A stretch of DNA of 64,000 bases from Zygaena filipendulae (GCA_907165275.2 OU015678.1:4774001-4838000), one strand, 5' to 3'. Counted from the first letter of the stretch, positions 41,875-52,883 are shown. Notes: generated by a model not told the origin, from the sequence alone. Numbers and translations are program-made.

Positions 41875-42072
41875 TGGATTAAAACGATATTAAGTAATAT
41901 TATACATGTTTTGAATTTCAATGAATGCCGCAACGGAATACAAAAAAAAAACATACGCGTCGAATTGACAACCTCCTCCTTTTTGGGAAGTCGGTTAAAA
42001 AAAGCAATTTTTAAATATAAATACGTAATAAGAAAGAGACAGGATGTAGTAAGTTAGTAACACGTGAGGTAT

Positions 42073-42236
42073 TGTAGAGAGTAAATCCTCGTTTAATTTT
42101 ACTTCAATTACTTTAATTTATGACAATGTTCTAGATATGAATTCTGAGTTATATCGTGAGTTATGTCGTACAAGAAATAAAAAGCTTTGAACTTGAAAAT
42201 TCAATTTTTAATCATTAACTAGTATCGTCCGCCACA
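42073..42236 (+). repeat. 5' LTR
   Basis: 164 bp, TG...CA ends. Contains AAATAAAAAGC, a plausible poly(A) signal. One C/T difference from the 3' LTR near its end (CGTCCGC here, CGTTCGC there). Confidence 0.95.
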
Positions 42237-42334
42237 TTTTGGTGACCTTAAATATATAAAAACTTTCGACGTGTATATTTGTAAATAAATTTGTGTAAAT
42301 AGTAAAAGTAAAATATAAAATTGTAAAAAATAAA

Positions 42335-43144
42335 ATGACCGACAAAAACTCGGAAAATAAATCCGAAGAAAAAAATGAGGAAATGATCGTCAATAAAGTT
42401 TCGATCAAGCTGCCTCCATTCTGGCCTGAAGAGCCGGAGATATGGTTCGGACAAGTGGAAGCGCAGTTTGCTACGTCCGGAATAGTAAGCGATTCCACAA
42501 AATATTTCACCGTGCTTCAACAACTGGACCAGAATATGGCTAGAGAGGTACGTGATCTCATTGTCAATCCACCAAAAGACAACAAATATGAGCAACTAAA
42601 AAAAGAGCTGATCAAGCGTGTTTCGACTTCTCACGAGCACAAATTAAGACAACTACTCACACATGAGGAACTCGGCGATCGCAAACCCTCACAATTTTTG
42701 CGACATTTAAGATCCTTAGCAGGCAATACTATTGCGGACGACCTGCTACGTTCAATCTGGTCGAATAGACTCCCAACACATCTCCAGGAAATAGTTGCAA
42801 TGCAGGCTAACACAAACCTTGACGATGTTTCTGAACTGGTTGATAAAGTTGCAGATGTCACAGCCCACTCATCGAGACAGGTGGCAAGCACGAGCGCTAG
42901 CACTCCCATGGATATACAAGAGCTGGCCAAACTCATCAAGGACATGGTGTGCCAAGAAGTGGCCAAAATTGATCGTGGTCGTGGTCGAAGCCGTACTCGT
43001 AGGGGAAACTCGCGCAGTAGCAGTCGCCGCAGATTCAACCCAAAAGGCAAGTTCTGCTATTACCATTTACGGTTTGGAAATCAATGCCAAGATGGGAAAT
43101 GCAGATCACCTTGTGCGTGGAATTCGGAAAACGCGAAGAAGTAA
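42335..43144 (+). CDS. Retrotransposon gag
   Basis: 269 residues from the first ATG after the leader. The N-terminal acidic/lysine stretch is followed by PPFWPEEPEIWFGQVEAQF, the capsid signature of insect Ty3/gypsy gag proteins. An arginine/serine-rich nucleic-acid-binding region lies at about 214-240, then a cysteine-histidine knuckle (CYYHLRFGNQC...C...C) near the C-terminus. The frame is intact. It overlaps the pol frame by about 60 bp, in the -1 frame, which suggests -1 ribosomal frameshifting. Confidence 0.88.
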   Translation: MTDKNSENKSEEKNEEMIVNKVSIKLPPFWPEEPEIWFGQVEAQFATSGIVSDSTKYFTVLQQLDQNMAREVRDLIVNPPKDNKYEQLKKELIKRVSTSHEHKLRQLLTHEELGDRKPSQFLRHLRSLAGNTIADDLLRSIWSNRLPTHLQEIVAMQANTNLDDVSELVDKVADVTAHSSRQVASTSASTPMDIQELAKLIKDMVCQEVAKIDRGRGRSRTRRGNSRSSSRRRFNPKGKFCYYHLRFGNQCQDGKCRSPCAWNSENAKK

Positions 43145-45369
43145 CTAAGTCAGCGGTGGACTCGGTTACCCCTACCTCACAATACCGCACACCTAGATTA
43201 TTTATCAAAGAAAAAACAATGTCAATTAAATTTTTAGTCGATAGTGGTGCAGACGTATGTTTGATTCCTGCTTCTGAAGATGACAAAGTCGACCAATCTA
43301 TAGTCCTGTATGCTGCTAATAACACTCGCATAGAAACCTGTGGAGTTAAAATATTGACATTTGATTTAGGACTTCGCCGTAAGTTTCAATGGCCGTTCAT
43401 TGTTGCCAAGATCAACAGAGGTATCTTAGGCGCAGATTTTCTAAAGCACTACAACATATGGATAGACTTACACAATAGTAGACTGATTGACGGTACAACA
43501 AAGCTTGCAGTGAGAGGCAATGTCGAAGGTATCACAGAAGGTGATATTATAAGTACTATGGACAAAAACCATCGATATTACGATTTATTGAAGCAATATC
43601 CCGAACTCACCAAGCCTAATCTGTTACCAACCAATTTAAAGCATGACGTTAAACATCGTATTGAGACCAAAGGCGAACCAGTGCATTCCAGACCTAGACC
43701 GTTGGACCCAAAACGCATGGAGGTTGTAAAAGCTGAGTTTGAGTACATGTTGGACAATGGTATCATCAGGCCGTCGAGTTCACAATGGGCAAGTCCGTTA
43801 CATGTTGTTACTAAACCAGACGGGTCCCTAAGACCCTGTGGTGATTATCGTAGGTTAAATGCTCAGACTATCCCAGACAGGTATCCTCTTCCTAGAATTG
43901 ATGATTTTTTATCCATTTTACCTAATGCAACTATATTTTCTAAAGTAGATCTTTTTAAGGCTTATTATCAAATTCCAATGGCAGAAGAGGATAAATGTAA
44001 AACTGCTATCATAACGACGTTCGGTTTGTTTGAATTTAATGTAATGAGCTTTGGATTGCGAAACGCTCCAGCCACATTCCAAAGATTTATAAATATGGTT
44101 TGTAGTGGTTTACCTTTTGTTTTTGCTTATTTATATGACATTTTACTAGCTTCAGCTTCACCTATGGAACATGAACAGCATCTTAAGATCTTGTTCGATA
44201 GACTTAATCAATATGGTCTTAGAATTAATGCATCTAAATCCGAATTTGGCCTTTCTGAAGTAGTGTTCTTAGGTTTCCTGGTTACAAAAGATGGAACCAA
44301 GCCACTGCCATCAAAGGTACAAGCTATACTAGACTATAAGCTGCCAGAAACTTTACATGATCTCCGCACTTTTTTAGGATTTTTAAATTTTTATAGACGT
44401 TACTTAAAAAACGCGGCAGATACTCAGGCAGTCTTACATGAGTACCTCAAAGGTGCTAAGAAAAATGACAAACGAAAAATAGTTTGGACCAATTTCGCGA
44501 AACAACAATTTGAAAAATGCAAAGAAGACTTAGCTAATGTTACATTGCTGACGTTCCCTAGGTACGAATGTCCATTAGCTTTGTTCTGCGATGCATCAAA
44601 TGTAGCAATAGGCTCTGTACTCCAGCAGAGGGACAGTAAAGGTTGGCAACCTATTGCATTTTACTCAAAAAAATTGAATAACGCTCAAAAGAACTATAGT
44701 ACCTATGACCGAGAGCTACTTAGCATCTATTTGTCTATCAAGCAGTTCAAACATTATTTAGAGGGTCGTGATTTTACAATTTTCACAGATCATAAACCGT
44801 TATATTTTGCTTTTAAACAAAACAACGATAAGGCTTCACCTAGACAGCTTAGGCATCTCCAATACATTTCTCAGTTCTCTACTAACATTAAACATATTGA
44901 TGGAAAAGATAATATAGTAGCTGACAAAATGTCTCGTATAGAAGCGGTTACGTTCGTTGATTATGATGCGATTGCAAAACACCAACTTCTTGATAGTGAG
45001 CTTAAGACTCTACAAACATCTAGTTCTCTTAAATTTAAGCCTTATGTCCTTCCGTCAGGCAATAAGTTATGGTGTGACATTTCTACAAAGAACATTAGGC
45101 CCTATATTCCAAATTCATTCCGTAAAACTATTTTCGATAAAATACATAACTCGTCTCATGACGGGATCAAAACAACGATTCGGAATATTACATCTAAATT
45201 TCTTTGGAAAAATATTAGAAGGGATGTTAAGCTTTGGGCACGTTGTTGCATAGATTGTCAAAAGAACAAAGTAATTAGACATAATAAAGCACAGTTTCAG
45301 TTTTATAATGAACCTGATGAACGTTTTGATACTATACATATTGATTTGATAGGCCCTTTACCTCCTTAG
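43084..45369 (+). pseudogene. Retrotransposon pol, first part (protease, RT, RNase H, integrase N-terminus)
   Basis: Open for 761 codons in the -1 frame to gag; true translation would enter by frameshift within 43084-43144. Protease active site VDSGAD at residues 52-57. Reverse transcriptase includes KPDGSLRPCGDYRRLN and a catalytic box that reads YLYD at 349-352 (codons 44128-44139) where the family has two adjacent aspartates, so one metal-binding residue is lost. RNase H region FCDAS and FTDHKPL. Integrase zinc region with HNSSH and CCIDC, then the first catalytic aspartate in HIDLIG, and a TAG stop at 45367-45369. This copy is not expected to be active. Confidence 0.9.
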
Positions 45370-45398
45370 TCCTTAGTATAGATAGGTTTACTGATTGG

Positions 45399-46217
45399 AT
45401 GGAGGTTATCCCCATACCAAATGCAACTGCTGAAACCGTTGCTAAAGCATTTTACGCTAATTGGGTAGCTAGGTTCGGAGTGCCACACACAATAGTGTGC
45501 GATAGAGGTGCTCAATTTACATCAAAACTTTTCAAAAATCTTTCAACAATTTGTGGTATTAATGTACAACACACTACTGCCTATCACCCTCAGTGTAACG
45601 GTAAAATTGAACGTTTACATAGAACGTTAAAATCGGCACTGAAATCTCACAACATCGTTAAATGGACAGACGCCCTACCAACAGTCTTATTGGGAATGCG
45701 TACTGCCATTAGGGAAGATAAAAAATTTAATATAAGCCAAATGGTTTATGGCACAAACATTAAAGTCCCAGGTGAATTTTTTGAGAAATCTACAACAGTG
45801 CTTGATCAAAATTCATTCGTTACCAAATTACAGAAGACCATGAGTGACTTAAGGCCTAGGCGCCGCTCTACTGTATCTAATGAGCATGTTTTTGTACATA
45901 AAGACTTATCGTGTTGTTCACATGTTTTCATTAGGGTTGATAGAGTTAAGAAACCTTTAGAGTCTTCGTATGAAGGCCCATATGTAGTAGTTAGTCGTTT
46001 TGATAAGTATTTTACTGTTTTATATAAAGGTGATAAAATTAATGTATCTATAGATAGGTTGAAACCTGCTTATGTTTATAATGAATGTGATACTCCTTCC
46101 TCAGGTCCTGAGCCGGTAGTATCAGCTGAAGAAAAGCCTGTTACTACCAGGTCAGGGAGGCAAGTCAGATTCAATACAAGGTATCGTGACACTGGCATGC
46201 CACTGAGGGGGGGATAA
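45399..46217 (+). pseudogene. Retrotransposon pol, integrase C-terminal part in a shifted frame
   Basis: 272 codons in a frame -1 to the upstream pol frame. Begins inside the integrase core and carries the remaining catalytic positions (VCDRGAQFTS and NGKIERLHR), then the C-terminal domain (EGPYVVVSRFDKYFTVLYKG). It stops at TAA 46215-46217, directly before the 3' LTR. About 20-30 bases of the usual core sequence between the two parts appear deleted, which explains the stop and frame change. Confidence 0.88.
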
Positions 46218-46381
46218 TGTAGAGAGTAAATCCTCGTTTAATTTTACTTCAATTACTTTAATTTATGACAATGTTCTAGATATGAATTCTGAGTTATATC
46301 GTGAGTTATGTCGTACAAGAAATAAAAAGCTTTGAACTTGAAAATTCAATTTTTAATCATTAACTAGTATCGTTCGCCACA
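46218..46381 (+). repeat. 3' LTR
   Basis: 164 bp, identical to the 5' LTR except for one base. Preceded by the polypurine tract and TAA. Confidence 0.95.
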
Positions 46382-46999
46382 GTATCGCCGCCTCGTTACA
46401 ATAGCAATACATAGTAAAAGTTCATGGACTGACAAAATGTGTTTATATACATTTTCGATACTGACAGTACTGCCTCTATGGGTCTTTTCTTCAGATTGTT
46501 GGATCCACTATGGTTTCACCCGCTTGAGCTTCAGAATTCCTACGGGAACTCCTGACCTAACAGAGGTAAGTAGTAAGTACACAATTTATCCCCTTTTTTT
46601 TAAAAAAAACCTGTTAGCACGAAAGTACTCGGACATTTTCCTTTCTCGTAGGCGTTGATCTTTATGCGACAATACACATTATGTGTGCTAATCAATCAAT
46701 AACTACCAACAGTTTATGTGTTAATATGTATTTACCTATGTACAGTGGAAACATTTAGTTTACCCTACTGCAAGGGTGTAGTCACACTAGGTGAAATTGA
46801 ATTGAATTGAATTGAATTGAAAAAACTTTATTTAACACAACACAAAGATTTACAGCATACGTATACAACAACTAAACATATATAAAACAAGTATTGAGGG
46901 TTCGCTTCTCAACCGACGGACAGACGCCGCCAGCCGAAGATCTGTGGGCGGACTCCATCCGACGACTGAGAAACGGACACCTACTAAAAATAACTATAA

Positions 47000-47031
<32 letters not shown>

Positions 47032-47054
47032 ATAATAATAACTATAATAATATA
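46382..47054. other. Repeat debris and microsatellites
   Basis: Contains a GAATT pentamer repeat (about 46798-46820), a LINE-like 3' segment (AACTTTATTTAACACAACAC), and an AATA repeat at about 46998-47028. The 73-codon frame at 46437 is not supported by any motif. Confidence 0.4.
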
Positions 47055-47341
47055 CTAGCTGTCCCCGCGATTTCATCCGCGGTTATTTCAGAGTTCCCGC
47101 GGGAATTCCGGGAAAAAGTACTCTACAGACTTCTTTGTGCGCCTGCACTGCCAGTAGTCTACGGTGATTAGCTGTTCCCGCGATAATTCGGGAATTCCCG
47201 CGGGAGTTCCGGCTTGAAAATTATCCTATCTTTTAAGTTGAACCATATTATAAATGGTTACAAATTTTATCAAAATCCGTTCAGTAGTTTCGGAGTTCAT
47301 CGCGGACAAACAACGTGACACGTGATTTATATATATTAAGA
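47055..47341 (-). mobile_element. Helitron-like element, ATCACGTGTCACG subfamily
   Basis: Reverse copy, CTAGCTGTCCCCGCGATTTC to GTGACACGTGATTTATATAT, followed by T. It has two GGAATTCCCGCGGG-type cores like copies one and three of the 51257 array. Confidence 0.8.
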
Positions 47342-47363
47342 TAAAGATAAGATTATAAAGAGG

Positions 47364-47530
47364 AAAGATTTTATTTTTTGTTTGTTTGTTTGTTTGTTAC
47401 GATTTAACTCAAAAACTACTACCGGACCGATTTCAAAAATTCTTTCAACATTAGAAAGCTACGTTATCCCTGAGTAACATAGGCTATATTGTCATCCAGA
47501 ATTCCCGCGGGAACTCTGAAATTTTTACAG
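47364..47530 (+). mobile_element. Helitron-like fragment
   Basis: GTTTGTTTGTTTGTTACGAT, TTTAACTCAAAAACTACT, GAGTAACATAGGCTATATTG and the GAATTCCCGCGGGAACTC core; same subfamily as 52260-52450. The end is degraded. Confidence 0.55.
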
Positions 47531-47620
47531 GCACAGCATAGCGATTTGGGTAGATAAATTGTTACTTTATAAACCAACCCACTTAAAAGCGAAAAATAAA
47601 TAAAATTTTAACAAAAAAAT

Positions 47621-47900
47621 AAAAAACCGACTCCAAAACACAAAAATGCACTACGCTAAAAAGTTAAAAATAATCTACGTACATATGTGCTAACCACTGA
47701 TCGCTTCGAAGTCGGTGCCAAGCCAAATAGGTAGTAAATAGATAGACTAAGTCCACTCCCACCACATTGCAGACACGAGCGGGCTTGGCACCGACTTCGA
47801 AACGATCCGTAGGTCTAGGTAGATTTTCTCTCGTGTATAAGTAGGTTATTTTTAACTTTTTAGTGTAGTGCATTTTTGTGTTTTGAAGTCGGTTTTAATT
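47621..47900. mobile_element. Foldback element FB-2
   Basis: Outer arms AAAACACAAAAATGCACTAC / GTAGTGCATTTTTGTGTTTT and inner arms TTCGAAGTCGGTGCCAAGCC / GGCTTGGCACCGACTTCGAA make a nearly complete hairpin of about 280 bp. Partial relatives at 15560, 16140 and 21120. No coding. Confidence 0.7.
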
Positions 47901-48125
47901 TTTCTTTAGAACGCGTCGAGTGCCAAATGTTTGAGTGATATATGATATACGAGTGATATCATCCAACTGGAAAATTAATTCATATCACATCACACTGAAA
48001 AGGAATGTTCTGCGCATGCGCAGTTGTCACTGCTGTGTGTGTAACGGACAATGTCGACTTGAATGTGTCGACAGGACGTGTATCTCATCATCATCAACTC
48101 GACCAATGACCATAACTCATGGTTC
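47901..48125. other. No feature recognised
   Basis: Unique-looking sequence with TGCGCATGCGCA palindrome near 48012. It leads into the exon-like segment that follows. Confidence 0.35.
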
Positions 48126-48243
48126 TGATATCGGTCCAAATACGATAACATTACGCCCCGGGTACGCTCGATTCAGGTTGCCAACACTGTGGGTGCTGGT
48201 TACCAGGTAGCCGTGGAACGGGAGAGTGACCTGACACCTGCCA
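48126..48243 (+). other. Exon-like open segment with donor site
   Basis: An open frame after a TGA at about 48126 reads ...SIQVANTVGAGYQVAVERES... and ends at GCCAA before GTAAGA, a good splice donor at 48244. A TTCAG lies at 48172-48176. The codons look protein-like but I do not recognise the protein, no other exon is seen, and chance or a TE origin is possible. Confidence 0.2.
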
Positions 48244-48459
48244 AGTAAGATTTTACTCACCAATGTAAATAGAACCTTACATTCTAATTTTACACTACAA
48301 TTTCGATGGCTTGAGTAATCGAACTTTTTTACGTTTTTTTTTTGCACATACAATAAGCCAATAGGCAATTAACTGTAAATACAACCATTATGTTAATAGG
48401 TGCGTATTGGTTTGGAACTGTTGGGTAACTGACGAACTGTTATTAAACATATGAATGAA

Positions 48460-48625
48460 CTAGCTTCGCCCCGCGGTTTCACCCGCGTGAGTTTCGGAAT
48501 TGCCGTAGATTTTTTTTTTTTTTTGCAAAAATAAAAGTAGCCTAAGACACTCCTTATAACATCAGCTATCTGCCAGTAAAAGTCCCGTTAAAATCGGTCC
48601 AACCGTTTCAGAGATTAGCTAGAAC
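48460..48625 (-). mobile_element. Helitron-like fragment (reverse)
   Basis: CTAGCTTCGCCCCGCGGTTT start, then CCTAAGACACTCCTTATAAC, a subfamily also glimpsed at 39895 and 59340. The 5' end is lost. Confidence 0.6.
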
Positions 48626-48656
48626 AAACTTGGAGGAAAATTAAAAAAAAAATTGT

Positions 48657-49265
48657 TTTTTCATTACTCATGCTCGGAAAGTAGGTCTGAAGTTGCCTGA
48701 GAAGCGGGTTGAAAGTAGCCCTTTTCAGCCCTAGGGAGAATCGCTTTCAACTGACAACTGTCAAATTATTTAAAAAAAACTAGGTCTATTTTCACATTTC
48801 TATTGAACCATGTTTCAACTTTCTATACAGCCAGCGCGATGTAAAATTGAAATAACGTAAAGTTTAAGTAGGTATTAATTAAAATAAAATTCACTCACTT
48901 TTTCTTAAGCTAATTCCTATTTATATTTTTTTATTTTCTTTAATTAATACTTAATAATTAAAGAAAATATTTTTTTTAGGTCGCCACAATGTAAATAAAA
49001 AATACTGGCTGAATAGCTAGCCGGCCAAAGAAAAAGAAATAGGTGGGAAAGTGTCAAGCGACTATCCGATCTTCACTCATTTTTTCTTTAGCTAATTCCT
49101 ATTTTTATTTTGACTTTCCTTGCATTCGTAATGAAAAGCACAGTGTTACCCTCGGGAGAAAGTAACTTATTTAGTGCCTCGAACTATTGGCGCCCTCGCT
49201 ACGCTCAGGCGCCAAACCCCGTCTCGGCACTAAATGAGTTACTTTCACCCCTTGGATAACAATGT
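48657..49265. repeat. Dispersed repeat family E with dyad core, copy 2
   Basis: Same order of blocks as 1849-2265. The dyad at 49150-49255 carries CGCCCTCGCTACGCTCAGGCG at its centre, split in arms. An AT-rich insertion separates the first and second blocks. Confidence 0.55.
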
Positions 49266-49539
49266 ACTATTTTTATATAAGTACCGTATATACTTTCATA
49301 TGCATTTAGTGAAAGCTGTTAATTTCGAATTACATGCAGATACTTCAATTTTATTTATATGTATAGATGTGTAGACTAGCTGTGCCCATGGTTTCATCCG
49401 CATTGTTTTAGGAAAACAACTAAAATATTATTTATTCCGTTACTTTAAGAGTATTACCTACTTGAGATTATTACATACTTACCTACTTTTTACCAGCCTT
49501 TACCTAATAAATTAGCGTTATTTGGCATTAAACTAATTT
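49266..49539. other. No gene recognised
   Basis: AT-rich with a Helitron 3' scrap (ACTAGCTGTGCCCATGG) near 49374. Confidence 0.35.
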
Positions 49540-49712
49540 TTTTTATGTCATAGGGGGCAAACGGGCAAGTGGTACACCTGAAGTGATTACCGCCGCCCAT
49601 GGACATCTGCAACACCAGAAGGCTGGTGCGTTGCCGACCTGGAATGGGGATGGGAACTGGCTTTCAAGTGGGGCTGCCGGAACACACCGTTAGGTGCTCG
49701 GCGACAGTTTAA
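49540..49712 (+). repeat. Dispersed repeat family C
   Basis: TTTTATGTCATAGGGGGCAA to the CCGGAACACACCGTTAGG block, the most complete copy in the window. Confidence 0.65.
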
Positions 49713-49715
49713 AAA

Positions 49716-49789
49716 CTCGAAATTTAACTTATTTAGTTTAATGTTAATTAACATTAATTTAATCGACGTCTCTGAGTGCGGCCGTTAGT
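49716..49789. mobile_element. MITE-1, right-end fragment
   Basis: AATGTTAATTAACATTAATT followed by CGTCTCTGAGTGCGGCCG and TTA. Confidence 0.55.
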
Positions 49790-49945
49790 AGGTAGGTTCT
49801 TTAACTATTTACGTATCGTACCCAACGAAAGCTCTCAAATGGAATATTTTTTCCCATTATTGAAACATTTTTCATTGATGCGATTTTCTTCGATAGCCTT
49901 TCTCGATGAATAGACTATCCACCAGAAAAATAATTTTACTATTTA

Positions 49946-50179
49946 AACTTGCAGTTCCGGAGATTAGCGCGTTCAACAAAACTGTGAAAGTACCTCTGTC
50001 TGTCTGTTTATCTGTCTGTCTGTCTGTTACGCTTTCACGCCTTAATGGCTCAACCTGCAATCATGAAATTTTGCATACACGTTCTCAAGGTTACAGAGAA
50101 GGACATAGGGTACTTTTTACCCTGGAATTCCCGCGGGAACTCCAATATTACCGTGGGTGAAATCGCAGGGAACAGCTAG
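49946..50179 (+). mobile_element. Helitron-like element, 5' end degraded
   Basis: A CTGT/TCTG tandem, TTACGCTTTCACGCCTTAAT, core and AACAGCTAG at 50179. Followed at 50185-50325 by a fragment of the 11588 subfamily (GTCACAGTGTTTGTTATC). Confidence 0.65.
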
Positions 50180-50329
50180 TATTTTATAAAAACGAGCTTG
50201 CACGTCACAGTGTTTGTTATCTAGAACTCCTCCGAAACACCTTGACCGATTCTTATGAAATTTTTAGTGTATATTTAGTAGATCTGAGAATAGGTCATAA
50301 GTTATTTTTTATACCCCTAGGTGATAAGG

Positions 50330-50677
50330 GTGGCTACGTGATGACTCTCCGGAATTGGGTATTCTCCAGGGTATGAAAATCAAAATTCTTATTAGTCCGC
50401 CATTCAGAAAATAAAATTATAGACACTTATTTTTTGCTTTTTGAAATAAATAAAAAAGACATAGATAAAGCGGATTAAAGTTTAGGGTGGGGGACTCGTG
50501 ACGTCCTTATTAAGTATAAGCCCCGTACAAACTGCACCGGGTTGTGACGTCACGCGAAATTTCAACTCAATGTATCGCCGTTATTTTTTGATTACGCAAA
50601 AAAACAAAAAATACGTGTCGAATATTTTTTACGAATCTACACGACGAACTTAAAAAAAAAATCATCACGTAGCCAAT
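50330..50677. mobile_element. MITE-2, divergent-terminus copy
   Basis: Termini GGCTACGTGATGA / TCATCACGTAGCC replace the usual ends; the interior keeps TTAGTCCGCCATTCAGA and TTGTGACGTCACGCGAAAT. Confidence 0.65.
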
Positions 50678-51089
50678 TTATTATTTTATTATATTTTTTG
50701 GACAAAACTTTATTTCGGAATTCCGGCAGGAAAACTCGCGCGCCACAACTGGTTTATGTATAAATACGTTACGTATCGACTTTACGACAGCAGCTTCATA
50801 CGTCTTTTCAAAATTTAATAGCATAAGGATTATGTATGAAAATTTATTATTCATACGATAGTAGGTACGAAAAGTCATAAGCGACTGTATGCTATGTTAT
50901 GCACCTACTTGCAATGGTATAAAAACTATCGAAACAACGCTGCAAACGATGCACGCTCTTATTACGTGTAGTGATGATGTGATGGCGATTTTATACGCTA
51001 TTTTGATAGAGACCGCGGGGCAGCCGCGCGGCTGCTTTCTTACTAACAATCTTACTAATACTCCTTACTAACATAAAATATGCGAATGT

Positions 51090-51235
51090 TTATTTATTTT
51101 TATTTATTTAAGCTTATTGCACAACATGGTACTAGGTGGAGGCGGACTTAATGCCACAGTGGAATTCTCTACTAGTCAACCTTCACGGTGTTCAGAAAGT
51201 GTGCTTGGTGGTGCTTGAGAGGAGTTAAATATAAT
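51090..51235 (+). repeat. Repeat D
   Basis: TTATTTAAGCTTATTGCACA, GGCGGACTTAATGCCACAGT, and TGTGCTTGGTGGTGCTTGAG. Matches 11226 reversed. Confidence 0.6.
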
Positions 51236-51256
51236 CTCTCAGTACCTACAGTACAA

Positions 51257-51520
51257 TCTTAATATGTATAAATCACGTGTCACGTTGTTTGTCCACGATG
51301 GACTCCGAAACTACTGAACGGATTTTGATAAAATTTTGCAACTATTTATAATATCTATGGTCCAACTTAAAAGATAGGATAGTTTTTATCCCGGAATTCC
51401 CGCGGAAACTCCGGAATTAATACGGGGAACTGCTTATCACCGTAAACTACAGCACTTTTTTCCCGGAATTACCGAGGGAACTCCGAAATTACCGCGGATA
51501 AAATCGCGGGGGACAGCTAG
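51257..51520 (+). mobile_element. Helitron array, copy 1
   Basis: Begins A|TCTTAATATGTATAAATCAC, has two GGAATT cores and a cryptic internal 3' end (GGGGAACTGCTTATC), and ends GGGGGACAGCTAG at 51520. Confidence 0.85.
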
Positions 51521-51708
51521 TCTTAATATATATAAATCACGTGTCACGTTGTTTGTCCGCGATGGACTCCGAAACTACTGACTCGATCGTGATGAAATTT
51601 CGTCACTATGTTGTATTTGGCCCAATTTAAAAGATAGGATAGTTTTTATCCCGGAATTCCCGCGGGAACTCCGAAATCACCGCGGATGAAATCGCGCGGG
51701 ACAGCTAG
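51521..51708 (+). mobile_element. Helitron array, copy 2
   Basis: Starts TCTTAATATATATAAATCAC immediately after the CTAG of copy 1, with no base between. Shorter, one core only; ends CGCGGGACAGCTAG. Confidence 0.85.
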
Positions 51709-52000
51709 TCTTATAATACATATAAATCACGTGTCACGTTGTTTGTTCGCGATGGACTCCGAAACTACTGAACGGATTTTGATAAAATTTTGTAAACATT
51801 TATAATATGGGCCAACTTAAAAGATAGGATAGTTTTTATCCCGGAATTTTTGCGGGAACTCTGGAATTAATGCGGGGAACAGCTAATCACCGTAAACTAT
51901 TGTCAAGGGTACAAAGACGGGCGTAGAGTAGGTACTGTATTCCCAGAATTCCCGCGGAAACTCCGAAATTACCACGGATGATATTGCGGGGGACAGGTAG
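51709..52000 (+). mobile_element. Helitron array, copy 3
   Basis: Starts TCTTATAATACATATAAATC directly after copy 2. Two cores as in copy 1, end GGGGGACAGGTAG (CTAG mutated to GTAG) before T. Confidence 0.8.
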
Positions 52001-52553
52001 TATACATATAAATCATACATAAAACAAAACTGAGACATAAATGCACAAAGCATAATAATTACCTTCACATAGTATGCTGCACATTCCGAGTATCTACTGC
52101 CTACCAAGGAGATGCTGATGTAATCCTAGTTCTGCAAACATTCAACAATGTGAGTACAATGTGAGTTTGATAAGTATTTGTTTTTTTGTTTGTTTGTTAC
52201 ACTTTCACGCCTGAACGGATCTACCAATCGTCATGAAATTTTGCATACACATTATATATGACGTATTTTGATTTTTCGCATGTTTGTTTGTTTGTTTGTT
52301 ACGATTTAACTCAAAAACTACTGAATCGATTCCAAAAATTATTTCACCATTAGAATTCTAAATTATTCCTAAGTAACATAGGCTATATTGTAACCGGGAA
52401 TTCCCGCGGAAACTCTGAAATTACCGCGGAAGAAATCGCGTAGCTCGTAATGGATAAAAATAAAACTACTCAATCGATTTTAAAAACTCTTTCACGTATA
52501 GGAAGTTACAGTGTTTCTAAGTGATATCCTTATTACATATTTTATTGTCTGCG
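52001..52553. other. Helitron fragments
   Basis: A 5'-type fragment near 52165-52250 (TTACACTTTCACGCCTGAAC) and a subfamily copy at 52260-52450 similar to 47364. No gene. Confidence 0.45.
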
Positions 52554-52883
52554 TCCTTATTAATATTATAAAATAAACGCGAAAGTGAGTTTGTTTGTTT
52601 GTTACGCTTTCACGTCTTAACGGGTCAACCGATCATCATGAAATTTGCATGCACATTTACGGAATTAAATGAAATAAACTCTATTTGTTATGCCAACCGT
52701 TTATATATGCAATAACAAATTAAGCACAACCTGCGTGTCGCAACAAAAAGGCAACCAGCTCAGCATAAGTCGGGAACCGGGGGGCCCGAAGCTGATTTTC
52801 CGCTGGTGCCGCGGTTACTTTTATCCCGGAACCCCCGCGGGAACTCTGAAATCACCGTGGGTGAAACCGCAGGGAACAACTAG
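52554..52883 (+). mobile_element. Helitron-like element with internal insertion
   Basis: TCCTTATTAATATTATAAAA start, about 130 bp of unrelated sequence in the middle (52665-52800), then the usual GGTGAAACCGCAGGGAACAA and CTAG at 52880-52883. Confidence 0.65.

Larger units (their letters stand above)
42073..46381 (+). mobile_element. Ty3/gypsy-type LTR retrotransposon
   Basis: 4309 bp with 164-bp LTRs (TGTAGAGAG...CGCCACA) that differ at one position, and a 4-bp TSD GTAT (42069-42072 and 46382-46385). The primer-binding region starts TTTTGGTGACC right after the left LTR, and a G-rich polypurine tract (GAGGGGGGG) precedes the right LTR. Internal order gag, protease, reverse transcriptase, RNase H, integrase is that of Ty3/gypsy. 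No env-like frame is present. The young LTRs contrast with a damaged pol. Confidence 0.95.

Noticed and set aside
42631..43050. 139-codon reverse frame inside gag
   Set aside because: Antisense shadow of the gag coding region.
51257..52000. Satellite DNA array
   Set aside because: Units differ in length and internal structure and have exact Helitron ends, so an element array explains them better.
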